This document shows positions 22,401-31,241 of a DNA stretch of 64,000 nucleotides, in pieces. This DNA comes from Pomphorhynchus laevis (lineage: Eukaryota > Acanthocephala > Palaeacanthocephala > Echinorhynchida > Pomphorhynchidae). The notes beneath the pieces were generated by a model. That model saw only the letters and a program-made list of their open reading frames with translations. It did not search any database and had not been told where the DNA came from. The position numbers and the translations under genes are program-made. The stretch lies in contig WNNJ02000894.1 in assembly GCA_012934845.2 (NCBI GenBank), forward strand, positions 1-64,000, read 5' to 3'. How positions within the stretch are numbered: the first letter of the stretch is position 1; each line of letters opens with the position of its first letter.

Positions 22401-25400
22401 TGATTTAGAATGCGTTAAAAAGATTTTCATATGTCGAACAGGAAACCAAAGAAGGGGTATATTTTTCTTCATTACATATGGTTATGTAAACGTGATTGTG
22501 AATTTTAGGTTGCTAAAAATTTTGTTGATAACTTATTTCATTTTTTCATTAAATCGAATTATGAAGCACCAGTATTGATTGATCAAGTGCGTCAAGAATC
22601 TACCCTCAAAAATCACCAATATGAAATCAACGCAGTAAGCAAAAACTAATAATTGCTGAACTTAAAACCATTTTTACAATGCAGATTCTCAAAATCCTGT
22701 TTGAAGCGTCAGCCGGAACACCTTTAACAAAAGCAATATTTGTGAGTACAATTGCTATCGTCAATTAACAATTGACACAAAAATATTATTTACTAAAAAA
22801 TACATATTGTATTTGAATTTGTTATTGTTCTAAAATAGTATACTGATTGGGTATTATTATATATTATTTGTTCTTTTAACTGCCCAGGGATACACAGGTA
22901 AACCCATGAATAAATAACTATGCTTTCCCACAAGGAGGCATAAATATCTTTTAACATTTAAATATAATTAAATATAATATATAATTTTTTTTATTATTTG
23001 TCACCAATTTTTATCTAATATCGTTATAATTTCTAAATTATAATAACTTAAAATATAAATTTTCAAATAAAAAATCAAATTTTGCAAAATTTTTAATTTA
23101 CAAAGAAAAAATAAAAAACTTACTCATGTAATTTATATGATAACAAACAACTAAATACAGATTACCAGCAGTCTGTCCTAATTGATAAATCATAATTATT
23201 TTTTATATCTTTTAATTTAAATATTTAGATAGGATTGCTCTCAATATTTTTTATTTAGTTAAAATATAATAATATATTTATTAAAAATGTTATTATATTT
23301 ATTTTTAATAAACTAATAATATTTATTATTTATAAAGAAAATACATTCAGTTACCATATTTGAGGGTGTTAATTGGTTAACATAATGTGGCATTTCAAGA
23401 CTCTGAGTCATTATTTTGTTGAATAATATACGGAACTCAGTACGCAAATTACAATTTGGAAATTGTTATTAAATGTTCAAACAAATTTATAATAAACGGA
23501 AATATGCTAACTGGATCTCTCTATATATGAGTAATCTTCATGCTGGAATATAATCCCGTTGAAGCAAAACACAATTAAAAAAGTAAAATATAATCAAAAA
23601 ATATATATTTAAAATGAAAAAATTTAAAAATTTAAATATTTGAATATTTAAATATTTAACAATTTTATTTAATCATCAATATGAATTACGGGTTTGTTGA
23701 TATATAGACTCTGAATATCTACACCTCAGATAACTGATTATTAAGCTACACAAATCGATCTCTTTTGTAATACGTCGCAATTTCATTACCGCATTTTCAA
23801 ACATAAAAATATTGTAATAGTACAATTTTCACTCAGCGGAATTACTGGAGATAATTAATTGTTGTTATACTTAAATGTTCAAAAACACTAACATGACATG
23901 TGTTTGAGAATATTTGCTTATTAAAATGTGTTTTACTTAACTAACATCAATGAGGTTAATTTAAAAAATCAATTAAATATCAGATCATTTCCAGATCCAT
24001 TTATATATTTATCATACTTTAATCTAAAGTTCAACTTTATATACATAAGATATTGATAAAGTATGAATACGTTGTGATACATGAAAAAAATATTAATTGT
24101 TTGTTAAGTTAATGACTTGGGCATTAACTTCCTGAAATTTAATTGCTAAAATTTCGAATAAACTATATATTAATTTAAATACTACATATTTAATTTTATA
24201 TTTTAAGATAAAAAATTAGGCTAAAAAAATATATAAAATTTTACATTATAATTATTTGACCCAAATAAATTCTAAATTAATATATGTTGGTAATTGAAAT
24301 ATTCACCTTACAATTTAAAACAAATTATATTACAATTCTTTATATGATCAATAGTAGTTCAGCACTTATTAATATTTGATTAATTATATTAATAACCTTA
24401 ATAGTAACTATTACTGATATTTTTGTTGATGCATATTTTTTAATTCCAAGTAGCGAAAATCATTGCAATAGAATTTGTATTAAGAACTGAAACTTTACAA
24501 TAAATTTTAAAATTCAAAATTTCTATCATTTTGTATATCAACTTTTAAAACTTGCACATTTACATGTAACTAATATAATATAATACGTTATATATACATT
24601 GTATAGTATATTGTAATATTGAAGCACATGTATTATGTAATTTAACTTTATACAAATATACAGTTTAATACACTTTTTTATATAATTAGTTATTTTCTTC
24701 AATTTGTTAACAGTCAATATATAAATATTACACAAACATGAGCGCATCATCGATTTACTATACTTCTAATATTAATTTTATAAATAGTATCAGTCAAAGT
24801 CATAAGTTCTAATAGTTATGGCGAAACTAGTCTCTAAACTTAAAATTTAATTGGATGAGTGAATACGATAAAAGTTGTCTCATTGACTTATAAGCATTTA
24901 ATATATTTGTTGAATTTAAGATTGCCTATTATTTTCAAAGAGAAGACGATACAGTAAAAAGGAAACCATATGAACAGTCTGTATATTTTTGAGCACTCAA
25001 ATTCTATAGTTACTAAATGTATTTTTATACAAAACTAATTATTTATCGATAATATTACTCTATAATTAAATAATTATATATTTATATCAACAATGAATTG
25101 GGATTATATTATATCAATTAAATTAAAGCTTAAAACATGATTTTTGTATATTTGATAATATATTTCTTATTGATTATGATTTCAAATTATTTAAATTTTT
25201 ATCGTTTTATCTGAAACAAATTTTAACTTTAATGCAAAGTGGTATAATTTATCTTAAACTCATGCAAAACCTGATAAAGTGGTCGAAAATAAATGCAATT
25301 TTATTATTTAAAGTAATTCAAATAAATGGTAGTCGCAAATTATTTATTTTATGATATTAATTCATTTAAAATTATCAAGTTTAAGTTATTCAATATTAGC

Positions 25401-27022
25401 ATGCTGCCTCATGAAATATTAAGTTTAATTAAGCAAATTTTATTTTTCTCATTTAATTCAAATTTTTGATACTAAAATATCATTAATCACAAATTGAGAA
25501 TTAATAATAATTCAACAAAGCATTATTAATCATGAATCTGGACATCTGTTATTTATTATTTATTCAATATATTCGGTAGTTCCACAAAGTATATACAATC
25601 ATGTTAATTGCTTTTAATAATTGAAAATGAAGTGCCAAATTTATTAAAATGGCAATATTAAATTTAAATTAACAATTTCTAAAAATGTCAGAAAATAAGT
25701 AAACACTGAACAACGAAAGTTTTTATTTAATTTCAAATGCTAATTTCTCACACTAAAGTGTTATCAACTGTCGTACAATTTAAATAACGAATTTATTATT
25801 TAATTAACCATATTTAATTTTAACATTTTTTATTGAGATTCAATTTTATATTATGATTATACATAATATCATTTTTTCCCAATAGAAAAATATATAATTA
25901 TATTTAAATTATAAATTATATGTAACTAAATAAAAATCTTGTATTTAAAATATAATGAGATTTTATAATGTAATTTTTAAGAGCATCAGGTTTTCTAAGA
26001 ACTAATCGTAAATAATGAGCTTAGAATATAAAATGAAAGCCAAACAGATGTCATGATTTTACAATAATGCATCATGATGATCATATTGTGTGAACTATAA
26101 GTTATAAGTGGGAACTGCTGTGTATCTGCTTTGCGTTTTATCAGTTATTTACTACTTTCGGTATTGGTTACAGATACAGATCTATTGATCGTCATTAATA
26201 AAAGTCAATAAAGCTACAAACATTTAAAACTGTAAATCATGGCAAACCGTATATGTCTGCTTTGCTTTTGTGTTTAAACTACTCAACTGTCTAGATCATA
26301 AGAGATTAGAATTGTTTTAATTTCAAAATTTTATTTATTAGATGTAGAATGATACTACATTTTTAAAAGTTTCTAAATGAATAAAAAACAAATCGGCAAA
26401 TGTCATTCTTGATTCTATTAGGCATAATTAGGAATATTAAATCTTTGCTATTGCTGCACATTGAAATCCACATGATGCAATTTTGTAAATACATTAATAA
26501 TTTTGCAATGTATACGATATTGATAGCTCTAATATGTCAGGATTGCTTTATACAACTATGTCTATGACCATTACACCGCAAATCACTAAATTATCACCAA
26601 CGATGACAATTAACGGCTACCGTCAATTTACGGATATGCTGCAAATAATTCTCGCTTCATATCTGAGGTTGCGAAATAGTTGGGTAGAAAAGTATTCGAC
26701 ATAGTCCGATTTAATATTAATTTTTTATTATTAATAATTACTGGAATTTCAAAATACCACCTAAATTTATAGAATACTATTTGTTGTGATTAATTAGATT
26801 TTTCATTTTAGAAAAATCGAACACTTGTGGAAGTTGTGCGGTAAACCGACGGGCTTAATTGAGATAGAACCCCTTTTCGATAACTATGACAGGCCGTTAC
26901 ATCGCAATTATCAGCTATATACTCCTCGATCCAGGTCACAATACAGTCAACACCAAGATCTGACGACCTATCCCTACAAACTTCCTAAGATTGGTCCTTA
27001 TAATTATGTTCCTTCAGCATGA
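13407..27022 (+). CDS. Secreted multi-exon protein of unknown family, gene B (complete, 16 exons)
   Basis: This is the reference copy. Exons: 13407-13467, 15022-15071, 16406-16465, 16520-16573, 16618-16674, 18145-18204, 18806-18868, 18916-18960, 19800-19865, 21319-21384, 22409-22456, 22509-22634, 22685-22741, 22888-22897, 26145-26160, 26812-27022. The joined frame is 1050 nt without an internal stop: 349 residues plus TGA. Residues 1-20 form a signal peptide (MFSVRNVLILTSITLIVV core). Cysteines fall at about 22, 23, 40, 63, 83, 140 and 289. Sequons are N24-T-S and N90-A-T. The C-terminal exon is rich in Y, P, Q and R. There are no membrane segments after the signal, so secretion is likely. 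Exon 8 (45 nt, phase 0) could be optional, giving 334 residues. I know no family with this sequence. The style resembles flatworm micro-exon genes or aphid bicycle genes, but this is analogy only. Confidence 0.75.
13468..15021. other. Intron 1 of gene B
   Basis: 1.55 kb, AT-rich, with the two inverted repeats near 14810-14900. Several evenly scattered gataaacaat-like words occur at 14400-14600. No further gene signal. Confidence 0.55.
14810..14900. repeat. Two neighbouring inverted repeats in intron 1
   Basis: First: tgtaacatta and taatgttaca (14810-14832) around a 3-nt loop region of AT bases. Second: ataagaaact, loop atgtttt, agtttcttat (14874-14900). They could be RNA stems in intron 1 or remains of a small DNA element. 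Identical in later units. Confidence 0.55.
15022..15071 (+). CDS. Gene B exon 2: twin cysteines and sequon
   Basis: 50 nt, acceptor cttctatttag, donor gagctg|gtgagt. It enters in phase 1, completing a Val codon with the last base of exon 1, and leaves in phase 0. It reads CCNTSDLFESAMLNEL: paired cysteines at residues 22-23 and an N-glycosylation sequon at N24. Equivalents are 32857-32906 and 50271-50320. Confidence 0.75.
15240..15420. repeat. Low-complexity TA-rich tract in intron 2
   Basis: Nearly pure A/T with many tata and ataatgta motifs. Unit 4 lacks one TG pair in this tract (near 50606) and is otherwise the same, consistent with slippage. Confidence 0.6.
15730..16060. repeat. GC-richer block in intron 2, possible repeat fragment
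   Basis: Less AT-rich than flanking intron, with a hairpin (acagcag ... ctgctgt at about 15831-15863) next to ctcatcag, and a stretch ggtttggataccaaaatg ... gtgtccgcagtgtgtt. There is no clear coding frame on either strand and no tRNA-like A and B boxes. Unit 4 has a cluster of changes here (about 50990-51090). Confidence 0.4.
16406..16465 (+). CDS. Gene B exon 3
   Basis: 60 nt, phase 0 in and out, acceptor aatatttag, donor acaag|gtatgt. It encodes 20 residues beginning VECKRSF, with one cysteine at residue 40. The other acceptor, four bases later, would break the frame. Equivalents are 34241-34300 and 51653-51712. Confidence 0.73.
16520..16573 (+). CDS. Gene B exon 4
   Basis: 54 nt, phase 0 to 0, strong acceptor ttttgtttcag, donor tctcat|gtaatt. 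It encodes ILDRTCLLVKKFVPHISH with a cysteine at residue 63. The intron before it is only 54 bp. Equivalents are 34355-34408 and 51767-51820. Confidence 0.75.
16618..16674 (+). CDS. Gene B exon 5
   Basis: 57 nt, phase 0 to 0, acceptor aattatttag, donor gacaac|gtaaat. It encodes SFLKGKICEWNGDANATDN with a cysteine at residue 83 and the sequon NAT at 90. The preceding intron is 44 bp, among the shortest here. Equivalents are 34453-34509 and 51865-51921. Confidence 0.75.
16960..17880 (+). repeat. Two diverged copies of a roughly 200-bp segment in intron 5
   Basis: The stretch from about 16960 (aaaaattgtagttcctggtgatgacc split by gaps, then tatttattagtc, then tgtataaaatct, ending gtaggctcagttatctgatt) is matched imperfectly by one from about 17630 (aaaaatcgtagtt, ctcctgatgacctg, tatttattagtc, tgtataaaatct, ending gtagaatcatagttctgatt). 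The order of matching blocks is the same. It is an old direct duplication inside the intron between exons 5 and 6, repeated in later units. Confidence 0.65.
17003..17030. repeat. Perfect hairpin, 12-bp arms and 4-nt loop
   Basis: taaaatacgatg, loop aata, catcgtatttta. It lies in intron 5 within the first copy of the duplicated segment and is conserved in the other units (34838-34865 in unit 2). Function unknown; it may be a trace of a small palindromic insertion. Confidence 0.7.
18145..18204 (+). CDS. Gene B exon 6
   Basis: 60 nt, phase 0 to 0, acceptor ttcattttctag, donor atcaag|gtacat. Twenty residues starting FFRIGYNHIED, with no cysteine. In gene C one Leu is changed to Phe. Equivalents are 308-367, 35980-36039 and 53393-53452. 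Confidence 0.75.
18806..18868 (+). CDS. Gene B exon 7
   Basis: 63 nt, phase 0 to 0, acceptor tttgatttag, donor tatcag|gtgatt. Twenty-one residues beginning KAVDVIEKRYL. A second possible in-frame donor (aacaga|gtaata) lies 24 nt downstream, so an eight-residue longer form is conceivable. Equivalents are 969-1031, 36641-36703 and 54056-54118. Confidence 0.74.
18916..18960 (+). CDS. Gene B exon 8 (tentative)
   Basis: 45 nt, phase 0 to 0, acceptor attctgtaatag, donor gcaccg|gtaaaa. It encodes VVRTCTDHTVETVAP with a cysteine at residue 140. The intron before it would be 47 nt, similar to other short introns here. It is richer in GC than its surroundings and identical in all four units. Including or skipping it keeps the frame. 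Equivalents are 1079-1123, 36751-36795 and 54166-54210. Confidence 0.5.
19800..19865 (+). CDS. Gene B exon 9
   Basis: 66 nt, phase 0 to 0, acceptor ttatgttctag, donor gagagg|gtaatt. Twenty-two residues beginning MFIPIVKNKISSTHL and ending in Arg. It has the same length, the same first and last residues and a similarly placed His-Leu pair as exon 10, so the two may be an old exon duplication. Equivalents are 1963-2028, 37636-37701 and 55051-55116. Confidence 0.73.
21319..21384 (+). CDS. Gene B exon 10
   Basis: 66 nt, phase 0 to 0, acceptor cttaacgtttag, donor ttacgc|gtatgt. Twenty-two residues beginning MVNFVATVAEVYSNHL. It has no cysteine. Equivalents are 3482-3547, 39155-39220 and 56574-56639. 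Confidence 0.74.
22409..22456 (+). CDS. Gene B exon 11
   Basis: 48 nt, phase 0 to 0, acceptor atactgatttag, donor gaaggg|gtatat. It encodes NALKRFSYVEQETKEG, a short charged helix-like stretch. The next intron is only 52 bp. Equivalents are 4572-4619, 40245-40292 and 57663-57710. In gene D this is the last exon before the deletion. Confidence 0.74.
22509..22634 (+). CDS. Gene B exon 12, the largest internal exon
   Basis: 126 nt, phase 0 to 0, acceptor gtgaattttag, donor aacgca|gtaagc. Forty-two residues, starting VAKNFVDNLFHFFIKSNYEA and ending NHQYEINA; the first half is hydrophobic and helix-like, the second polar. Equivalents are 4672-4797 and 40345-40470. It is absent from gene D. Confidence 0.76.
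22685..22741 (+). CDS. Gene B exon 13
   Basis: 57 nt, phase 0 to 0, acceptor ttacaatgcag, donor atattt|gtgagt (strong). It encodes ILKILFEASAGTPLTKAIF. The intron before it is 50 nt. Equivalents are 4848-4904 and 40521-40577. It is absent from gene D. Confidence 0.76.
22888..22897 (+). CDS. Gene B exon 14: 10-nt micro-exon
   Basis: GGATACACAG between a pyrimidine-rich acceptor (ttcttttaactgcccag) and donor gtaaac. Phase 0 in, phase 1 out. Alone it would break the frame; with the 16-nt exon it restores it exactly. Equivalents are 5051-5060 and, with one base changed (Tyr to His), 40724-40733. It is deleted in gene D. Confidence 0.6.
26145..26160 (+). CDS. Gene B exon 15: 16-nt micro-exon
   Basis: 16 nt between a pyrimidine-rich acceptor (tgctttgcgttttatcag) and donor gtattg. 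Phase 1 in, phase 2 out. With exon 14 it encodes GYTVIYYFR across the junctions. Units 1, 3 and 4 have ttccg and this unit has tttcg at its end, a synonymous change (Phe) in the inferred phase. Equivalents are 8314-8329, 43559-43574 and 60503-60518. Confidence 0.58.
26812..27022 (+). CDS. Gene B exon 16: terminal coding exon
   Basis: 211 nt with acceptor tttttcattttag, entering in phase 2, ending in TGA. It encodes 69 residues plus one completed codon, with a cysteine near the start (KLCGKPTG) and a tail rich in Tyr, Pro, Gln, Arg and Ser. It is markedly richer in GC than flanking DNA, with the longest open frame of the gene, and is identical in all four units by eye. Equivalents are 8981-9191, 44226-44436 and 61170-61380. 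Confidence 0.82.
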
Positions 27023-27168
27023 TATTCTCGCTGTGTTGGACCAAGCTGTGGTGAAATGGAGCAATATTATGTAGAGGGAAACATTGCTCTTTAAACAAAA
27101 TAATTGAAATCTCAAAATTAATATTGAAAAATGTGAAAAATTGTTACACAATTGTTAAATATTGTATT

Positions 27169-27179
27169 AATAAAATAAA
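27169..27179 (+). terminator. Poly(A) signals of gene B
   Basis: The same overlapping AATAAA pair, about 147 nt after the gene B stop codon. Confidence 0.7.
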
Positions 27180-28524
27180 ACTGTTTTGAGTATATTGAGC
27201 ATTTAAATATGCAAATTTAAAATCAAAATGTCATCGTTGAAATTGACAATTTATAATTAATCATGGTGATTTTTTAACAATTCAGAATTCCTATGTAAGA
27301 TATGAATAATTTTATATTTATTTGTAATATTGCAAGATTTGCGATCTTCTAGTCATTAAACATAGAGATAATTATAGATAAAAAATTAAAATTAAAATAT
27401 TTATCGCTTGTAAAATTGAAATATTTTTTCTATTTTTTAATTAACTTTCTTTAAAAGGCTGATCAAATTTAATTAAGCATAATTTCAAAATATCTTTTTT
27501 GTAAGCATCCTACTAGCAGTTTCAAAATATTATTACATTTTAATCAGTGCTTTGCGCCATTCTATTGAGTAACTATGAACCTAAGCAAAGCAAGCAATGA
27601 GATTCGAATATTTCATAGTTCCAACTTCAGCTAGGTGGTGTGAACTTCATTACATCATTTTTTAAATTTTTTGTTTGTTTCTGTTGATTTGTGAGCGGCC
27701 TGTCTGCTTAAGCCATATAAAAAATTAATAAACCTGTCTATAAAGAAAAAATTCACTGCTTTTATTTTTACAACTTAACTGCTATTTAATTAATTATTAA
27801 ATCTTCTAATTAATTTTTCTAAATTTGATAGAAACAATTTAACAGTTAAAATTATTTAATAGGAATGTTTGTATGATATTTAAAAGGAATTCCACGTAAC
27901 GACATACGTTAAATTGTGAATATCATCAAGCCGTTGAACATTGAATTTTCTAAAATAATAATTTTTCCAAAAATTTAATTTACACATTTCTTCTATATTT
28001 TTATTTTATTACATAATTATAATTTTTTTAAAATAATAATTTGGCAGATATTCGATTTTTGTTTAATGCGTTTCTATACTACATCAAACTCCCATCTTGG
28101 TCATGTTCATATTTTGCAGTTTGCTAAAAAAATTTCTTATTTCATATAGAAATTATAAAAAGTAGTGTTTACGAATTTAAAAAATACATGCTCATTCTGT
28201 AAAGCGTTGTCTATTTCCCAAATCGTAAACAATTAGACGATTTATGATATAGTAATATATAAAAATACACTAACTATAAGTAAATTATTCATTTAGTACT
28301 TAAACTTTAACTACTAAGTAACTATCAATTTGTTAGAAATTTTATTAATAAAATTTTACTTATTTTTTATATTATATTTTATAAAAATTTTATAGCTATA
28401 TTCAATGATAGAAAACTAGTGTTTGCTAGATATGTCAATAACCTCTGCTAATCGCGGTTTGAGTTATTAATTTAGTTTCTTTGTAAAACAAATAGTACAA
28501 AGAAAATTTGGGAATGTAAGAAGT

Positions 28525-30840
28525 ATATTCAATTGCACAAAGATAACAGGAGGAAATATTAACAAAGTTGGTTTAACAACGTAAAATATGATAAATACGT
28601 TCTATACCAACAATTTCGCGGCAAAACAAATAAACATACAAGATTATTCCAGTCGACAACTAATCCGTGTGTCGGGTCGTATAGGCAATGCACAAACCAG
28701 ATTACTCCAGACACCGCAATCCTTATCGGCAGACCGGAGTACTCTTTCAGATTGCCCAAGGCGGTCTTTAGCGAGTTTCGAGATTTTATCTCCACCGGTA
28801 TCAAGATCTATCTCGAGGTCTCTTTCCAGAGGGTTCTGCCTCGAAAACTCTCCGAGAAAGGCGATCCCTAGACATCTCAGAACGTACCATAGTAACTTCA
28901 ACTGACTTTCTCTGATTTAGAGAGGCAGCAGCTTTACCTTGAGCACATCAGGAATAAAAAAATTTCTAACATTATCACTAGGTCTAAGACCTGTCATACC
29001 ACGTATAAACATCATTTATGTCGCCTGTATCACAGGTATTATCCAGTCGGTCAACACTTAAATTTCATGACCATACGTTAGGATAGGAATAAAGATTGCG
29101 TGGTAAATAAAAGCTTCGCGCGAAGACTCAACTCTGGCTTCAACCAGACAGAACTCTACAAAGATGTGTAAGCCGCACAAATCCGCTTATCAATTTCCCT
29201 GATATCACTGTCGTCCATCGACGAACAATACACCAAGATATTTTAAATTCTCAACATCAGGAAGAACATTTCCCCCCATCCAGATTGACGTTGGCACCTA
29301 AATCTGAGACGAACACATGGAGACAGTCTTGGAAGTACTAATAAACATATCTGCCGATGTCATTCCATCGTAAAACGATCTAGTAGATATTGTATGCCCT
29401 CATGACAAGAAGTCAACAAGATAACATCATCTGCAAAAAGCAGAGATGGTATTTTGATAAAACTGAATTGAAGACCGGCATTCGTCAGAGCCGCCGTCCC
29501 TTTTTCTTTAATAAAAGCAATGACAAAAGTGAAGGCAACGGACAACTCAGACGAAGCCTAACGCTTACTGAAAATAATTCAGACATCCTACTTAAAACAC
29601 GAACACAAATCGTACTTTGTTTATACAAAGAAGCCACAGCTATTAAAAGATAGTGTGTAATCCATACTCTCCTAGTACCTCATTCTACCGCTTTAGCGGA
29701 GCTCCGTTGAACGCCTTCTTCAAATCTACAAAGCACATGTATACCAGCTTAGCGAACTCCTAAGACCGTTCGAAGATAGTTGAGAGAAAAAAGATCTGAT
29801 TTGTAGTTCCAGGACCCGGACGAAGCTAGATTGTTCCTCTTTTACTGTCATTTAACTATGTGCTGTTTCCATAACTCAAGAATCATAGCAAATTGCTTAC
29901 CAGTTTTGCTAAGATTTGTGATGTTTCGATTATTATAGCAAACTCTTCGGTCACCTTTATTAAAGATAAGTACCACTACCAGAGTTTGCCAATAACTAAG
30001 AACCTTACCCGATTTCCATGCACCGTTAAAGATCCGTGTTAGCAACTTCATGCCAACAATGTCGAGTACCTTTTAAGCTTCAGATCAAATCTTGCCTACT
30101 CCAAAAGACTTTTCATTACGAAGTTTTTAACAACAGCAATGACCTCTTTCAAAGAGATTAGCTCTTCCTTTGGTTCTAAAGGCTTTACTTCTACAAAAGC
30201 AGACATATACACCGGATTAAGGAGACTCCTATAATGATCTTTCTAACAACTAAGATTTTCTTTATTCAGTTAGCATAGATCCTCTCTTGTCATAGACAGT
30301 TTGAGAAGTGTTCTGCTTTCCAACACGAAAATTCCTGATCGTCCTCCAGAACATCTTCGAATCTGGCCTATAATCAAGTTCTAAGTTCACTTCAAACTTT
30401 TGCAAAGCCGCCATCTTCTGTTCGGTAACTGCTTGAGCTTAAGGTCGCTTTGCTCTTCGGTACTTGCCTACTCCACTGATTTATCTGACAAAGTTGCCTT
30501 ATAAATCAGCTTCTTCTGTTACACCAAATCTATAACTGTTGATGTCCCCAAAGCAGTTCGAGTATTTCTTCAGGGGCAAGCATCTAAAACCTTCCAGTCA
30601 CAACTTTTCATAGTTTCTCTAACAAGCAAAGACTAGAACATCTTCCATTACTGATCAATGCTCTAAACCTCTTCTGGCAACCGATAGAAGTCCTCCCTGA
30701 TGTAGCCAGAAAATCGTTCTTTGCTAGAAACATCTGCATCGCCACAGTAAGAAGCAGACATCCGTAGCTCTCTTCGCCTTTTTGTCCATTGTCAAATACG
30801 CCGTTTGAGTCATCGTAGGGATCTGAGTCGTATGATTTTC
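28525..30840 (-). mobile_element. Decayed LINE, unit 2
   Basis: The same insertion in the same place and orientation as unit 1, so it predates the array. FADD is at 29426-29437. Frames are broken, but its 3' part keeps a longer open stretch (28644-28901) with a normal-looking C-terminal region (AKDRLGQSERVLRSADKD). The GDRR region is open over 29848-30051. Its 3' part shares variants with unit 4 (ccttatcggcagaccggag), whereas units 1 and 3 have ccttggtaacagattggag. Confidence 0.82.
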
Positions 30841-30841
30841 A

Positions 30842-31241
30842 TAACCATTATTCTCTAATTTTATATTTTCGTATAACATGCGCAGTTATAAGTATTATCA
30901 ATTACTTAGAGATATTTAAGTAATAAGTATTTTCAAATGCTTGTAAATATTACTTATAAATACTTGCCAAACATTAGAGCAAGAACGACAATAAGTCACA
31001 AATTATTGTTTTAATTTATTGATTGCTTTGATCTAATTATTCTATGATTTTATTTTTCAATTATTCTAACAGCGTTGATTAAATAATTTAATAATTAAAA
31101 AATATTTTGACTTTAGAATGCAGTTTCAACAGAAATAATTTAATAATTACTTTATAATTATATTTGTAGCGTAATGTTAAGCTGAGTTATTTCGCGCTTT
31201 TTATTGTATCCAAAACGTATGCTCAATTTTAGTTATTGAAA
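30842..31241 (+). promoter_or_regulatory. Putative promoter and 5' UTR of gene C
   Basis: Equivalent of the gene B upstream region, nearly identical. One A is missing just before the ATG, and cgtgtgctc has become cgtatgctc. Confidence 0.4.

Noticed and set aside
22509-22634. CRISPR array, prokaryotic operon or provirus as explanation for the repeats
   Set aside because: The repeat unit is 17.8 kb with introns and poly(A) signals. There are no short regularly spaced repeats, no long terminal repeats and no capsid or integrase frames.
28588-28905. 105-codon plus-strand open frame
   Set aside because: Complement of the LINE C-terminal region, which has recognisable similarity on the minus strand.
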